From Oscillatoriales cyanobacterium (GTDB lineage: Bacteria; Cyanobacteriota; Cyanobacteriia; Cyanobacteriales; Microcoleaceae), in NCBI GenBank assembly GCA_004292955.1, contig RDXX01000031.1, positions 59,473-105,087 of the forward strand: 45,615 nucleotides of DNA, given 5' to 3'. The notes under the pieces are model-generated. The model searched no databases, had not been told where the DNA came from, and saw nothing but the letters and a program-made list of their open reading frames with translations. Below are positions 9,226-19,073 of this stretch, piece by piece. Position numbers and translations under genes: made by a program. How positions within the stretch are numbered: the first letter of the stretch is position 1; every line of letters begins with the position of its first letter.

Positions 9226-10107
9226 CTAATAACGAAATTTTTGCCAAGCTTGCCAGAAAATATAGATTGATAAAATTGCTAAGAGCGATCGAAAGGCTAA
9301 ACTAATAGTGCGATCGGACAATCTCGGCAAAAACCTGGTGCTGATTTGCGCGCCCAACAAACCGCCACACCCAAGAATCAACCCCACAACCCACAAAACA
9401 TTCCCGCGCGCCGCGTGTCCCGCCGTCGCCGAAATTGCCGTAATCACGATGACGCCCAAACTCGTTTGAATTGCCTTTTTAATGCTTTCCCCTAACAGCA
9501 AAATTTGCAAGGGAACCATAATCACACCACCGCCTACACCGAACAAACCTGCCAATAAACCGGCAGCACTGCCAGTCGCAATTTTAGCAAAAGTTGGATT
9601 AAATAGAATACTTGAATTGTTGGGTAATTGGTGATTGGTAATGGGTAATTGGGAATTGGTAATGGGTAATTGGGAATTGGGAATTGAGCCAGATTCTTTC
9701 GTGTCTTCCCCTTCCCCTTCTTCTTCCACTTTCTTAGCAGTCAGGCGCTTGCGAACTTCAATCAAATAAATATTCAGCCACAGCAACAACCCAAAAGTAA
9801 CTAACAGCAAATAAGGAGGAAATATCCCCGCCAAATAAGCACCAATTTGTGCTGTGATGACGGCGGGAAATCCGATGCCTGCGACTTGACTCAAGTTGAG
9901 ATAGCCCATGCGCCAATTCTGGATGCTGCCAGAAAGAGCCGTAATTACGATCGACAAACCGCTAGTAGCAACCGCTTGCACCGGAGCATACTTGAGAGCC
10001 ACCAACAACGGCACGAGCACCGTACCGCCGCCGATACCCAAAAAACCAGCTAGAATACCGGCAAACAGTCCGGCAGCACCCAGAATCAATAATTCGCTAA
10101 CAGTCAT
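9226..10107 (-). CDS. TauE/SafE-family (DUF81) membrane transporter
   Basis: This 293-residue integral membrane protein has the family's two homologous halves. Each contains a glycine-rich GxxGGG motif: GFLGIGGGTVLVPLL near residue 22 and GLFGVGGGVIMVPL in the second half. Members export or import sulfite, sulfonates or related organic anions; the substrate here cannot be inferred. The central cytoplasmic loop carries a charged stretch and then a low-complexity segment (about residues 139-166). That segment repeats ITNSQLP-like units and is encoded by heptad repeat DNA at about 9608-9690. Homologues usually lack such a segment, so it is probably a repeat insertion tolerated in a loop. The stop codon (9226-9228) also lies in a CTAATAA repeat. 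Confidence 0.88.
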   Translation of the reverse strand: MTVSELLILGAAGLFAGILAGFLGIGGGTVLVPLLVALKYAPVQAVATSGLSIVITALSGSIQNWRMGYLNLSQVAGIGFPAVITAQIGAYLAGIFPPYLLLVTFGLLLWLNIYLIEVRKRLTAKKVEEEGEGEDTKESGSIPNSQLPITNSQLPITNHQLPNNSSILFNPTFAKIATGSAAGLLAGLFGVGGGVIMVPLQILLLGESIKKAIQTSLGVIVITAISATAGHAARGNVLWVVGLILGCGGLLGAQISTRFLPRLSDRTISLAFRSLLAILSIYIFWQAWQKFRY

Positions 10108-10200
10108 TAGTTAATAGTCATTAGTTATTTGTTATTTGTTATTTGTTGTTTGTTACTCGCTTGGGGCTGCTAATAACCAATAACCAATAACCAATAACAT
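10105..10200. repeat. Heptad repeat tract upstream of the TauE-like gene
   Basis: TTATTTG-type units (about 10127-10155) and CCAATAA units (10170-10198) fill the space between two minus-strand genes. Together they could form a weak hairpin. Confidence 0.8.
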
Positions 10201-10223
10201 TAATCAATACTCACAACTCAAGA

Positions 10224-11069
10224 TTATTGAGAGTCATTAGTAGCCCCGTCAGGCATAATTGCCCGCCTCAAATCTGCATCGCGGAAGTTAGTTCGATTGA
10301 GATTAGCATCAATCAAAACAGCTTCCACCAAAACAGCCCCGCTCAAATTAGACCAACACAGCTTCGCCCGGTACAAATTAGCACCGCTCAAGTTAGCACC
10401 GCGCAGAGTTGACCAACTCATATTGGCAACTCTCAAATTAGCATTGCTCAGATTAGCTTCGCTGAGATTAGCTCCAACCATCGTGACTTGACGCAAGTCT
10501 GCACCAGTCAGGTTGGCCCTGCTCAGCATCGCCCCACTGAGAATTGCCTGAGTCAGATTGGCTCTTTCTAAAAGCGAATCGCTAAGGATAGCATTTGTCA
10601 GGTTTACAGCTTTGAGAGTTGACCAACTCAAATTGGCCTTCATCAAATTAGTGCGAATCATACTAGCTTCGGTTAAGTTAGCCGCAAACAAATTCGCTTC
10701 GGTAAAGTTGGCTTCTGTCAAATTTGCTTCCGTCAAATTTGCCTTAGTCATGTTGACTTCTCTCGCCATTGAGCCGCGGAGGTTTGCTCCCACCAGGTTA
10801 GCCCCGCTGAGATTGGCGCGGGTCAAATCGGTACCGATGAGATTGGCTTCGGTGAGGTTGGCTTCCGTCATGTCCACCCCACCCAATTTCACCTCGCGCA
10901 AGTTCGCTCCCGTCAGGTTAGCGCCTTTGAGGTTTGCGTTTTGGAAATTCGCTCGGGTAAAATTAGCCTCGCTGAGGTTTGCCCCTTTTAAGTCGGCTCC
11001 CGCGAGGTTAATCTCTCGAAAAATTCTTTCTCCGGCCGCATATTGCCTCAGAATTCGATCGGCCTCCAT
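10224..11069 (-). CDS. Pentapeptide-repeat protein
   Basis: This 281-residue protein consists almost entirely of A(N/D)LXX pentapeptides, about 48 of them, from roughly residue 22 to 268. They are expected to form a right-handed quadrilateral beta-helix of 10 or more turns. The short N-terminal segment MEADRILRQYAAGERIFREI is typical of cyanobacterial members, where it caps the helix. No signal peptide is seen, so the protein is probably cytoplasmic. The biochemical role of most such proteins is unknown; some mimic DNA. The third-position regularity of the repeats leaves other frames open on both strands, and these are not genes. Confidence 0.93.
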   Translation of the reverse strand: MEADRILRQYAAGERIFREINLAGADLKGANLSEANFTRANFQNANLKGANLTGANLREVKLGGVDMTEANLTEANLIGTDLTRANLSGANLVGANLRGSMAREVNMTKANLTEANLTEANFTEANLFAANLTEASMIRTNLMKANLSWSTLKAVNLTNAILSDSLLERANLTQAILSGAMLSRANLTGADLRQVTMVGANLSEANLSNANLRVANMSWSTLRGANLSGANLYRAKLCWSNLSGAVLVEAVLIDANLNRTNFRDADLRRAIMPDGATNDSQ

Positions 11070-11301
11070 GTCATTCGCCTCGCAATTTTTGTTTCAAACG
11101 TTAGAGTGATCGGTTTTACACATCATCCCAGATAACCACGGTATTCACCCTGTACGCTTCAGTATCTGTAGAATTTTGGCACTGCTGTGCGAATCTATTC
11201 TAGACGGTCTCCTAAAGGTCAGCGATTCTGAGAGAATTAAAAATAGAGTCAAGATATCAGAAAAACAGACAACTGAAACAACAGACAAAGGAAGTTTGAG
11301 A

Positions 11302-12987
11302 ATGCCTGAGAATTTAAGAAGCCAAGCGGTGACTGGGGGCGTGCAGCGTTCGCCCAACCGCGCCATGCTGCGCGCCGTGGGTTTTGGCGACGGCGATTTC
11401 ACTAAGCCCATTGTGGGCATTGCCAACGGCTACAGCACGATTACGCCCTGCAATATGGGATTGAACGACCTCGCCTTGCGGGCCCAGGCGGGTGCAAAAG
11501 AAGCCGGCGCCATGCCACAAATGTTCGGTACGATTACTATCAGCGACGGAATCTCGATGGGAACCGAAGGGATGAAATATTCTCTGGTGTCGAGAGATGT
11601 GATTGCAGATTCGATTGAAACGGTTTGCAATGGCCAGAGTATGGATGGGTTGCTGGCTGTGGGCGGTTGCGATAAGAATATGCCGGGGGCGATGATTGCG
11701 ATCGCCCGCATGAACATTCCTGCTATTTTTGTCTACGGTGGCACGATCAAACCGGGACACCACAACGGACGCGATTTAACTGTCGTCAGCGTTTTTGAAG
11801 CAGTCGGTCAATTCAGCGCCGGCAAAATTGACGAAACAGAGCTCAACGCAGTGGAACAAAAAGCTTGTCCCGGCGCTGGTGCTTGCGGCGGAATGTACAC
11901 GGCAAATACGATGTCCAGCGCTTTTGAAGCTATGGGGATGAGTTTGCCCTATTCTTCGACAATGGCTGCTGAGGATGCTGAAAAAGCCGACAGCGCTGCG
12001 GAATCTGCAAGAGTTTTGGTCGAAGCAATTCGCAAACAGTTGTTACCCAGCCAAATTTTAACACGAGCGGCCTTTGAAAATGCGATCGCGGTAATTATGG
12101 CGATCGGCGGTTCAACGAATGCGGTGCTGCATTTGTTGGCCATTTCAAATGCGATCGGCGTTGAGTTGTGCCTCGACGATTTTGAAACAATTAGAGCCAA
12201 AGTACCCGTATTGTGCGATCTCAAACCAAGCGGCAAATACGTAGCAACCGATTTGCACAAAGCCGGCGGCATTCCTCTAGTAATGAAAATGCTTTTGGAA
12301 CGCGGTTTGCTGCATGGAGATGCGCTGACAATTACAGGTAAAACAATTGCCGAATCCCTAGCAGATATTCCCAGCGAACCCCGCGCCGATCAAGATGTCA
12401 TCCGCCCTCTTGACAATCCGATGTACGCCCAAGGACATTTAGCAATTCTCCGGGGAAATCTGGCAACAGAAGGATCGGTTGCTAAAATTACAGGTGTTAA
12501 AAAACCGCAAATCACCGGCCCAGCGCGGGTATTTGAATCGGAAGAAAATTGTTTAGCTGCAATCTTGGCTGGCAAAATTCAAGCCGGAGATGTCATTGTC
12601 ATCAGGTACGAAGGGCCCAAAGGCGGGCCGGGAATGCGCGAAATGCTAGCACCAACTTCGGCAATTATTGGTGCAGGTTTAGGCGATTCTGTGGGGTTAA
12701 TTACTGACGGTCGCTTTTCCGGCGGAACCTACGGCATGGTTGTCGGTCACGTTGCACCCGAGGCGCAAGTTGGCGGCACAATTGCTCTGGTAAATGAGGG
12801 CGATTCAATTACGATTGATGCTAACAATCGCTTGTTACAGCTCAATGTTGATGATGCAGAATTAGAGCGGCGGCGCGCTCTTTGGCAAGCTCCTAAACCC
12901 CGGTATACTAAGGGTGTTTTGGCTAAATACGCTAAGTTGGTTTCTTCTAGCAGTGTCGGCGCTGTAACTGATTTGGGTTTGGGTTGA
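11302..12987 (+). CDS. ilvD: Dihydroxy-acid dehydratase IlvD
   Basis: This enzyme converts 2,3-dihydroxy-isovalerate and 2,3-dihydroxy-3-methylvalerate to 2-oxo acids, the third step of valine and isoleucine synthesis (also leading to leucine). The 561-residue product has the three cluster cysteines at residues 50 (TPCNMG), 123 (GGCDKNMPG) and 195 (CPGAGACGG). The C-terminal GRFSGGTYG motif of the family is present. The frame is open further upstream, but residues before 11302 are not IlvD-like. AAAGGAAG at 11287-11294 is well placed for the ATG at 11302, which fixes the start. The gene stands alone, divergent from the pentapeptide-repeat gene. Confidence 0.97.
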   Translation: MPENLRSQAVTGGVQRSPNRAMLRAVGFGDGDFTKPIVGIANGYSTITPCNMGLNDLALRAQAGAKEAGAMPQMFGTITISDGISMGTEGMKYSLVSRDVIADSIETVCNGQSMDGLLAVGGCDKNMPGAMIAIARMNIPAIFVYGGTIKPGHHNGRDLTVVSVFEAVGQFSAGKIDETELNAVEQKACPGAGACGGMYTANTMSSAFEAMGMSLPYSSTMAAEDAEKADSAAESARVLVEAIRKQLLPSQILTRAAFENAIAVIMAIGGSTNAVLHLLAISNAIGVELCLDDFETIRAKVPVLCDLKPSGKYVATDLHKAGGIPLVMKMLLERGLLHGDALTITGKTIAESLADIPSEPRADQDVIRPLDNPMYAQGHLAILRGNLATEGSVAKITGVKKPQITGPARVFESEENCLAAILAGKIQAGDVIVIRYEGPKGGPGMREMLAPTSAIIGAGLGDSVGLITDGRFSGGTYGMVVGHVAPEAQVGGTIALVNEGDSITIDANNRLLQLNVDDAELERRRALWQAPKPRYTKGVLAKYAKLVSSSSVGAVTDLGLG

Positions 12988-13243
12988 AGAAGAAAACCTA
13001 ATTTTAACCGCAGATAAACGCAGATAAACGCAGATGAAATTCCATCTGCGTTCATCTGTGTTCATCCGCTGATATCTGCGGTTAAAAAAACGATCGCTCC
13101 GCTAGCTAACATACCTGACAAATTGCTAAAATAATCGAGATAAAACTGTCAAGAATAGATACTGCGATTGCTTCGTTCCTCGCTATGGCAATTCTCACCC
13201 AAGCGTATTGGTTTTTAAGTCGCGAGAATCCTATGGGACTGGA

Positions 13244-13391
13244 CTGTTGGTCAAATGCTCGGTTGGCTGACCCCGTAGCGTAATCTGGATTTATGAATGA
13301 TTTTTTTAACCACAGAGGCCGCAGAGGGCGCAGAGTTAGAGAGGAGAGGGTATGTTACGGATTTGGTTTGAGCGAATGTGCGGTCGATCGC
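13244..13391. repeat. 148-bp direct repeat, copy 1
   Basis: Nearly identical to 13471-13617, with about half a dozen substitutions and one base of length difference. It begins CTGTTGGTCAAATG and ends CGGTCGATCGC. It includes a CCACAGAGGCCGCAGAGGGC-type segment whose complement recurs at about 17507-17545. Confidence 0.92.
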
Positions 13392-13470
13392 CGATCGCAC
13401 CATAACACTGTTTGAACAACGGGGCGCGATCGCATCCCTGTCCCGGCTTTTGCTGAAGCCCTGAATCTGA

Positions 13471-13617
13471 CTGTTGGTCAAATGTTCAGTTGGCTGACTC
13501 CGTAGCGTAACCTGGATTTATGAATAATTTTTTAACCACAGAGGCCGCAGAGGGCGCAGAGTTAGAGAGGAGAGGGTATGTTACGGATTTGGTTTGAGCG
13601 AATGTGCGGTCGATCGC
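13471..13617. repeat. Direct repeat, copy 2
   Basis: Partner of 13244-13391, separated by 79 bases. The two copies have no coding frame in common. Confidence 0.92.
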
Positions 13618-13771
13618 TTATACTAGAATATCTGGTTGTGTGCCCTTCAAGGACGAAACAGGACTGAAGTCCTCACTACAAACTTAATTATGATTATTTA
13701 ATCGGACTTGATATCAACTCTCAGTTAACCGCTAACTACTAACAACTAAGTACAAAAAACGTTTCTGAACA

Positions 13772-16700
13772 ATGGAAGCAAAATCCTACAAAGACACCGT
13801 AAATTTGCCCAAAACCAAGTTTGATATGCGCGCCAACGCCGTCAAACGCGAACCAGAATTGCAACAATTTTGGGCAGATCAAGAAATATACGATCGCCTT
13901 TCGCACAATAACCCAGGGGATTTGTTCGTCCTCCACGACGGCCCGCCCTACGCTAACGGACAACTCCACATCGGCCACGCCCTCAACAAAATTCTCAAGG
14001 ATTTTATCAACCGCTACCAAATGCTGCGCGGTAAAAAAGTCCGCTATGTACCCGGTTGGGATTGTCACGGATTGCCGATCGAACTTAAGGTATTGCAAAA
14101 CATGAAGTCGGACGATCGGCTAAATCTTACTCCGATCGATCTCCGCCGCAAAGCCTCCGCCTTCGCCCAGGAAACAATGGCGCAGCAGCGCACATCCTTT
14201 CAGCGCTACGGCGTTTGGGGCGACTGGGAACACCCGTATTTAACCCTGAAACCCGAATACGAAGCGGCTCAAATCGGCGTTTTCGGTCAAATGGTGCTCA
14301 AAGGCTACATCTTCCGCGGCTTCAAACCCGTGCACTGGAGTCCGAGCTCGAAAACAGCCCTCGCTGAAGCTGAATTAGAATATCCCGAAGGCCACGTCTC
14401 GCGCAGCATCTACGTCGGCTTTCACGTGAGAAAATTGTCAAAATCCCTGCAAACGAAGCTCAAGCGCTATATGCCGAGCCTCTGGGCGGCGATTTGGACG
14501 ACTACCCCCTGGACGATTCCGGCTAACTTGGCGATCGCAGTTAATCCCGAACTGATGTATGCAGTGGTGGAACCGCCGGCAAATTCCCACATTGCACAAC
14601 AATTTATGTTAGTTGCTGTCGATGCGGTCGATCGACTGTCGGCAACTTTGAATACTGAATTAAAAATCCTGGCTACCTTCCCAGGTAAAGATTTAGAAGG
14701 TTCCACCTACAAACACCCGTTGTTCGATCGCGAAAGCCCGATCGTTGCCGGTGGCGACTACATTACCGCTGACTCAGGAACCGGATTGGTGCACACTGCA
14801 CCCGGCCACGGACAAGAAGACTTTATCGTCGGAAAACGCTGCGGTTTGCCAGTTTTAACGCCCGTCGATGAGAACGGAAATTTCACCGCCGAAGCTGGAC
14901 AGTTTGCAGGTTTAAATGTCCTCGGAAACGGCAATGCCGCAGTCATTGATGCCCTTGCGGAAGTAAATTGTTTGATTAAAGAGGAAGCTTATCCTCACTC
15001 CTATCCTTACGATTGGCGGACTAAAAAACCGACGATTTTTCGGGCGACTGAACAGTGGTTTGCATCCGTTGAAGGGTTCCGCGATGAAGCGTTAAAGGCA
15101 ATTTCCGGTGTGAATTGGATTCCCGCCCAAGGGGAAAATCGGATCACGGCTATGGTTAGCGATCGATCGGATTGGTGTATTTCTCGCCAGCGGACTTGGG
15201 GCGTGCCGATTCCGGTGTTTTACGACGAAGAAACCAACGAACCTCTGTTAAATGAAGAGACGATCTCGCACGTGCAAGCTATTTTTGCCGAGATCGGTTC
15301 CGATGCTTGGTGGGAAATGTCGATCGCCGAATTGCTACCGGAATCATACCGCAATGACGGCCGCACTTACCGCAAGGGCACAGACACGATGGATGTGTGG
15401 TTTGACTCGGGTTCTTCCTGGGCGGCTGTGGCGAAAGGGCGATCGGAATTAAACTATCCTGCTGATATCTATTTGGAAGGTTCAGACCAACACCGCGGCT
15501 GGTTTCAATCGAGCTTACTTACCAGTGTAGCAACTAACGGCGTCGCTCCCTACAAAACAGTTTTGACTCACGGTTTTGTACTCGATGAAAAAGGCCGTAA
15601 GATGAGCAAATCTGAAGGCAATGTCGTCGATCCGGCGTTAGTAATTAAGGAATATGGCGCCGATGTTTTGCGATTGTGGGTGTCTTCGGTAGACTACTCC
15701 GCCGACGTGCCTTTGGGCAAAAACATTCTCAAACAGCAATCGGATGTTTACCGCAAGATTCGGAATACAGCGAAGTTTTTGCTGGGGAATTTGCACGACT
15801 TCGATCCGGCAAAAGATGCCGTTGCTTTCGAGGATTTGCCGGAACTCGATCGCTATATGTTGCACAGAATGGGCGAAGTTTTTGCGGAAGTTCAAGAAGC
15901 TTTTGAAAGTTTCCAATTTTCCCGATTCTTCCAAACAGTTCAGAATTTCTGTACCGTGGATTTGTCTAATTTCTACTTGGATGTTGCCAAAGATCGACTT
16001 TACATCAGTTCGACAGATGCGCGCCGCCGCCGCAGTTGTCAGACGGTAATTGCGATCGCAGTCGAAAATTTAGCACGGGCGATCGCACCTGTGTTGTGTC
16101 ACATGGCTGAGGATATTTGGCAGTACATTCCTTATCAAACACCGTACAAGTCAGTATTTGAGGCTGGTTGGGTGCAACTAGATGCTAAATGGCACAATCC
16201 AGAATTGGCGACTCGCTGGCAGTATTTACGGCAAGTACGCGGCGAAGTTAACAAGGTTTTGGAACAGGCGAGGACTGAAAAGGCGATCGGTTCTTCTTTG
16301 GAAGCTAAGGTTTTATTGTACGTTCCCGATGTCGCAAAAAGAGCGCAATTGCAAGCTTTGAATCCCAGCAGCGAAGGATTGATGGATTATGTGCGATCGC
16401 AAAATGCAGCCATCCAACTAGCAGAAGACGAGAAAGCCAAAGCAGTACAAGACAAACAAGAATCACAAGCAGCAAGTGTTGCCAAAGTCTTGACAGAAAA
16501 GACAGTTCATGTTGAGGAAGAAACTGTCGCCAAGGGCGATGCAGCTTCTGAGATTGTAGAATATTCTGCCCCAGAAGCATCTGCTTTAGATTTGCAGGAA
16601 ATGTTAGATAAAAGCGCCCAGTTTGTGGCGGATTTGCCTAACTATGCCGGCAACTTTTTCACAGAATACCAAACATTGCTGGTAACACTTGGGCTGTTAG

Positions 16701-17353
16701 CTTCTGTGGTGATAACGGGTAGAGTAACCCTGGCGGTTTTGGATACAATGAATCAGATTCCGCTGCTGGGTGACTTGTTTGAAGTCATCGGTATCTTGTT
16801 TACAATCTGGTTTGCTTTCCGTCACTTGCTGTTTGCAGAAAGCCGCCAAGAAATGGCACAAACAATTGATTCGCTGACAGCAGATGTGCTTGGAAAGTCA
16901 ACGGCGCTGGTACTGGTAGAAACACAGGAGATTGTGCTTTCACTTCCAGTAGAGACAGCCCTTGTACCAGTACAGGCGATCGCACAAACAGCCCCAGTCG
17001 AACAAGTGTTTGCAGAAATACCTGAAATCCCGACAGCAGAATTAAGTGCGATCGCGCCCCAAGCAGAAATTCCTGCGGAAATAGCTGTACACCACCATTC
17101 TGCAAGTGGTAGCAACGGTGTAGACGAACTGCGCTACTTGTTCATTACTTCGGAAGTGGAACTGATAGAATCGAATGCAGTGATGCAGGAATTGCCGTAC
17201 AGTTACCAATCTCCAGAGTTGGCGATTGGTGTAGTTAAAGCAGACGGCCAAAAGTGCGATCGATGCTGGAACTATTCTACTCATGTCGGAGAGTCGATCG
17301 AACATCCGGTAATTTGCGAACGCTGCGTGTCAGCAGTTGACGGCAAATTCTAA
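13772..17353 (+). CDS. ileS: Isoleucyl-tRNA synthetase with internal CAAD membrane domain
   Basis: This enzyme charges tRNA-Ile. The class I motifs are present: HIGH at residues 66-69 and KMSKS at 610-614. The CP1 editing domain lies between them. A C-terminal zinc site has Cys1162, 1165, 1182 and 1185 (CDRC and CERC). At 1193 residues it is about 230 longer than a usual bacterial IleRS. The excess (about 885-1130) sits between the anticodon-binding domain and the zinc finger. It holds an acidic linker, a CAAD domain with two predicted membrane helices (about 965-1030), and a Pro/Ala/Glu-rich linker. CAAD is a cyanobacterial aminoacyl-tRNA synthetase appended domain known to anchor such enzymes to thylakoid membranes. 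The enzyme is therefore probably membrane-bound (inference from family). Confidence 0.97.
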   Translation: MEAKSYKDTVNLPKTKFDMRANAVKREPELQQFWADQEIYDRLSHNNPGDLFVLHDGPPYANGQLHIGHALNKILKDFINRYQMLRGKKVRYVPGWDCHGLPIELKVLQNMKSDDRLNLTPIDLRRKASAFAQETMAQQRTSFQRYGVWGDWEHPYLTLKPEYEAAQIGVFGQMVLKGYIFRGFKPVHWSPSSKTALAEAELEYPEGHVSRSIYVGFHVRKLSKSLQTKLKRYMPSLWAAIWTTTPWTIPANLAIAVNPELMYAVVEPPANSHIAQQFMLVAVDAVDRLSATLNTELKILATFPGKDLEGSTYKHPLFDRESPIVAGGDYITADSGTGLVHTAPGHGQEDFIVGKRCGLPVLTPVDENGNFTAEAGQFAGLNVLGNGNAAVIDALAEVNCLIKEEAYPHSYPYDWRTKKPTIFRATEQWFASVEGFRDEALKAISGVNWIPAQGENRITAMVSDRSDWCISRQRTWGVPIPVFYDEETNEPLLNEETISHVQAIFAEIGSDAWWEMSIAELLPESYRNDGRTYRKGTDTMDVWFDSGSSWAAVAKGRSELNYPADIYLEGSDQHRGWFQSSLLTSVATNGVAPYKTVLTHGFVLDEKGRKMSKSEGNVVDPALVIKEYGADVLRLWVSSVDYSADVPLGKNILKQQSDVYRKIRNTAKFLLGNLHDFDPAKDAVAFEDLPELDRYMLHRMGEVFAEVQEAFESFQFSRFFQTVQNFCTVDLSNFYLDVAKDRLYISSTDARRRRSCQTVIAIAVENLARAIAPVLCHMAEDIWQYIPYQTPYKSVFEAGWVQLDAKWHNPELATRWQYLRQVRGEVNKVLEQARTEKAIGSSLEAKVLLYVPDVAKRAQLQALNPSSEGLMDYVRSQNAAIQLAEDEKAKAVQDKQESQAASVAKVLTEKTVHVEEETVAKGDAASEIVEYSAPEASALDLQEMLDKSAQFVADLPNYAGNFFTEYQTLLVTLGLLASVVITGRVTLAVLDTMNQIPLLGDLFEVIGILFTIWFAFRHLLFAESRQEMAQTIDSLTADVLGKSTALVLVETQEIVLSLPVETALVPVQAIAQTAPVEQVFAEIPEIPTAELSAIAPQAEIPAEIAVHHHSASGSNGVDELRYLFITSEVELIESNAVMQELPYSYQSPELAIGVVKADGQKCDRCWNYSTHVGESIEHPVICERCVSAVDGKF

Positions 17354-17393
17354 CCCTAGGATGTACACAAGTACCGCTGTAATTGTCATTAGT

Positions 17394-17416
17394 GGGATGG
17401 GCTTCTAGCCCGTCCC
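17394..17416. repeat. GGGATGGGC hairpin repeat after ileS
   Basis: A 9-bp stem (GGGATGGGC, loop TTCTA, one G-T pair) lies 40 bases after the ileS stop, with related copies at 36772-36794 and 40459-40481. There is no T-run, so I class it as an interspersed repeat that might serve as a transcript end. A CCTCTGCGCCCTCTGCGG-type repeat follows (about 17507-17545). Confidence 0.75.
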
Positions 17417-17573
17417 AAACATACAATTTAGATGCGGAACACCCGAACAATATTGACCCTAGATGATATCAAATCCGGTAGCATCTGAATTATTGATTTC
17501 TCTATTCTCTCCCTCTGTGTCCTCTGCGCCCTCTGCGGTTAAATAATTCCGATACAGCCGCAAACAAAATGAT

Positions 17574-17837
17574 TCATTTCTGATTATCCTCATCGCCTTC
17601 TGTAACTCTACATTTCCTCCAGAAATTCAAACAGAGAATTACAGCAAAAGGCACGAAAAATACAACTGCTGGAACTATCCAAAAAGCACCACCGCCAATC
17701 AGAATATCGCCATCTGGCGTGATACAGCTAGAATTAGCAGCCTCGATACAATCCCGCCATTTCCAGTACCGCACATAAAACAGATAAAAGAAGAATGAAG
17801 AGCAAAACAGACAGACACTCATTATAATATAAGACAT
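17574..17837 (-). CDS. Small two-helix membrane protein, hypothetical
   Basis: This 87-residue protein has a hydrophobic helix at residues 3-20 and a second at about 49-69 (GAFWIVPAVVFFVPFAVILCL). Between them is a polar loop with two Cys (CIEAANSSC), and the tail is charged. I do not recognise a family. It lies 36 bases downstream of another small envelope-type gene on the same strand, so a two-gene unit is possible. Confidence 0.55.
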   Translation of the reverse strand: MSYIIMSVCLFCSSFFFYLFYVRYWKWRDCIEAANSSCITPDGDILIGGGAFWIVPAVVFFVPFAVILCLNFWRKCRVTEGDEDNQK

Positions 17838-17873
17838 CTGATTACAACAACAAGAGTTGATTGAAAAAGTTTT

Positions 17874-18170
17874 CTATTTCCTATTGAAAAAACGGCAGAC
17901 AAATTCACCAGGATTGTTTTGTCCAAACGCCAAAACCGTGCCATCTTGCTTAACTGTACTGTGGCTGCGGCAATTGTAGACTTCCAGAGGCTGCTTGACT
18001 CCATCAACACTCAGAATTACCCTGTATTCCCAGTAGTTTTTCGCACTGCGCTTGATATCGACAATGCAAATCTCGCGCCCTTGATAGTTGCGACAGACAG
18101 AAGCCTCAGCCGGAAGCGCGACGCAGAAAAAACAGATTAATAGCAACAAGTAGCAAGCATATTTCATCAT
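17874..18170 (-). CDS. Small secreted protein with four cysteines, hypothetical
   Basis: This 98-residue protein has a clear signal peptide: MMKYACYLLLLICFFCVALPAEA, with likely cleavage after AEA at about residue 23. The mature part has four Cys, at about 26, 35, 67 and 92, which could form two disulfides in the periplasm. I recognise no enzymatic motif. It ends 36 bases before the small membrane protein and starts 7 bases after xisI, so all may be read together. Confidence 0.7.
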   Translation of the reverse strand: MMKYACYLLLLICFFCVALPAEASVCRNYQGREICIVDIKRSAKNYWEYRVILSVDGVKQPLEVYNCRSHSTVKQDGTVLAFGQNNPGEFVCRFFNRK

Positions 18171-18177
18171 TCGCGAT

Positions 18178-18513
18178 CTATTCTACTGCATAACCAGTAA
18201 ACTTTCGCATAAACGGCGGCTGAAATCCCCACACAATGTCCTCCTTGGGAACTCCGGCTATGACTAAATCTTCAGCAATATCATCTTCAGTCGCATTCCA
18301 TTGCAGCCAAATTTTCCCGCCCTTGATATCAATGTGAATGCTACAGTGATGCACTCTAGTCTGTTTGTCCCAGCCCACATAGAAGATTTGGTAATGATCT
18401 CGTTCTGTATCAAGAATTGTCTCGACTTCAATATCTCCGTGGGCAGGTTTGCGGTTGCCGTACTCCATTAACATTTGCTGTACAATTTGCCGATATTTGA
18501 TTAGTTTTTCCAT
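18178..18513 (-). CDS. xisI: XisI family protein
   Basis: This 111-residue protein matches the XisI family along its length. It has MEKLIKYRQIVQQ at the start and the core HCSIHIDIKGGKIWLQWN, then DLVIAGVPKEDIVWGF. In heterocystous cyanobacteria XisI acts with XisH as a factor needed for excision of the fdxN element. The many copies in non-heterocystous filamentous strains have no assigned role. Its start overlaps the xisH stop by 13 bases, so translation is probably coupled. No xisF-type recombinase gene is in this window. Confidence 0.92.
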   Translation of the reverse strand: MEKLIKYRQIVQQMLMEYGNRKPAHGDIEVETILDTERDHYQIFYVGWDKQTRVHHCSIHIDIKGGKIWLQWNATEDDIAEDLVIAGVPKEDIVWGFQPPFMRKFTGYAVE

Positions 18514-18920
18514 TTAACAATTACCTCAATTGCTGTATCATAAACTATCATTTTTAGCTGATTTTCCTCCACTCTTGCTTTCGGAAAATCTAGTTGAAAG
18601 AATTCTTCGTAAGTTATTAATGGCACAGCCAAGTACAAAATGCGATCCGGTTCTTTTTCTTTCAGTGCAGCTCGGTAATTAATGAACTGCCCCAAAGCTC
18701 TGTGGAATTCGGAGATTGCCGACGATTTTGTCAAAAAGCTTTTAACTTCAACGGCAATTTTTTCGCCTTGCCTTTCTGCTGCAATCAGCCTTTCTGCTCC
18801 CAGATCGATCGACATATCGACACCGCCCACACTAATCGGAAACGGATCGTGGGTAATATGCCAGCCTTCTTTTTGCAAAGCTGTTTTGACAACTTCATCA
18901 AAAACATCTTTGGCCGACAT
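18501..18920 (-). CDS. xisH: XisH family protein (nuclease-like fold)
   Basis: This 139-residue protein starts MSAKDVFDEVVK, and the ATG at 18920 fits the usual XisH N-terminus better than an in-frame TTG two codons upstream. In the 139-residue numbering, Asp39 in SIDLGAER, and Glu58 and Lys60 in VEVKSF, are arranged like a PD-(D/E)XK nuclease active site. The family was named for fdxN element excision in Anabaena. XisH and XisI form an obligate pair, here overlapping by 13 bases. Possible toxin-antitoxin-like behaviour has been suggested by their spread, but I infer nothing further. Confidence 0.92.
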   Translation of the reverse strand: MSAKDVFDEVVKTALQKEGWHITHDPFPISVGGVDMSIDLGAERLIAAERQGEKIAVEVKSFLTKSSAISEFHRALGQFINYRAALKEKEPDRILYLAVPLITYEEFFQLDFPKARVEENQLKMIVYDTAIEVIVKWKN

Positions 18921-19000
18921 AATCAATTGATAAATAACTTACTTATTACTATCATACCTCTTAACCGCTAAATACAATAGGAATGATGCACTCTGAATAA

Positions 19001-19064
19001 AGAAACCGGGTTTTCAGCGAATTTGTGGGTTGGAACGAAGTATTTCGTAAAAAACCCGGTTTCT
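19001..19064. repeat. AGAAACCGGGTTTT inverted repeat
   Basis: Arms at 19001-19014 and 19051-19064 face each other just after the Roco gene stop. The same palindromic family occurs at 22341-22484, 24377-24440, 40365-40380 and 40517-40532. Confidence 0.88.
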
Positions 19065-19073
19065 GGGCCATAT

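Larger units (their letters stand above)
12988..13771. other. Gene-free region with repeats upstream of ileS
   Basis: I find no gene in these 784 bases. An inverted repeat built from ATAAACGCAGAT units spans about 13005-13085. A 29-base piece at 13163-13191 matches the GATTGCTTCGTTC repeat seen at 24292-24349. A 148-bp direct duplication occupies 13244-13391 and 13471-13617. A half palindromic repeat is at 13644-13684. The ileS promoter presumably lies in the last 80 bases, but I cannot point to it. Confidence 0.7.

Noticed and set aside
10558..11109. Plus-strand frame of 183 codons opposite the pentapeptide repeats
   Set aside because: The 15-bp periodicity of the pentapeptide gene keeps the opposite strand open. 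The product is a monotonous LA/FA repeat.
11176..11301. Upstream extension of the ilvD frame
   Set aside because: The extra 42 residues are not IlvD-like, and a strong ribosome binding site precedes the ATG at 11302.
13251..13481. Minus-strand frame of 76 codons in the ilvD-ileS spacer
   Set aside because: It spans one copy of a non-coding direct duplication and has no family-like character.
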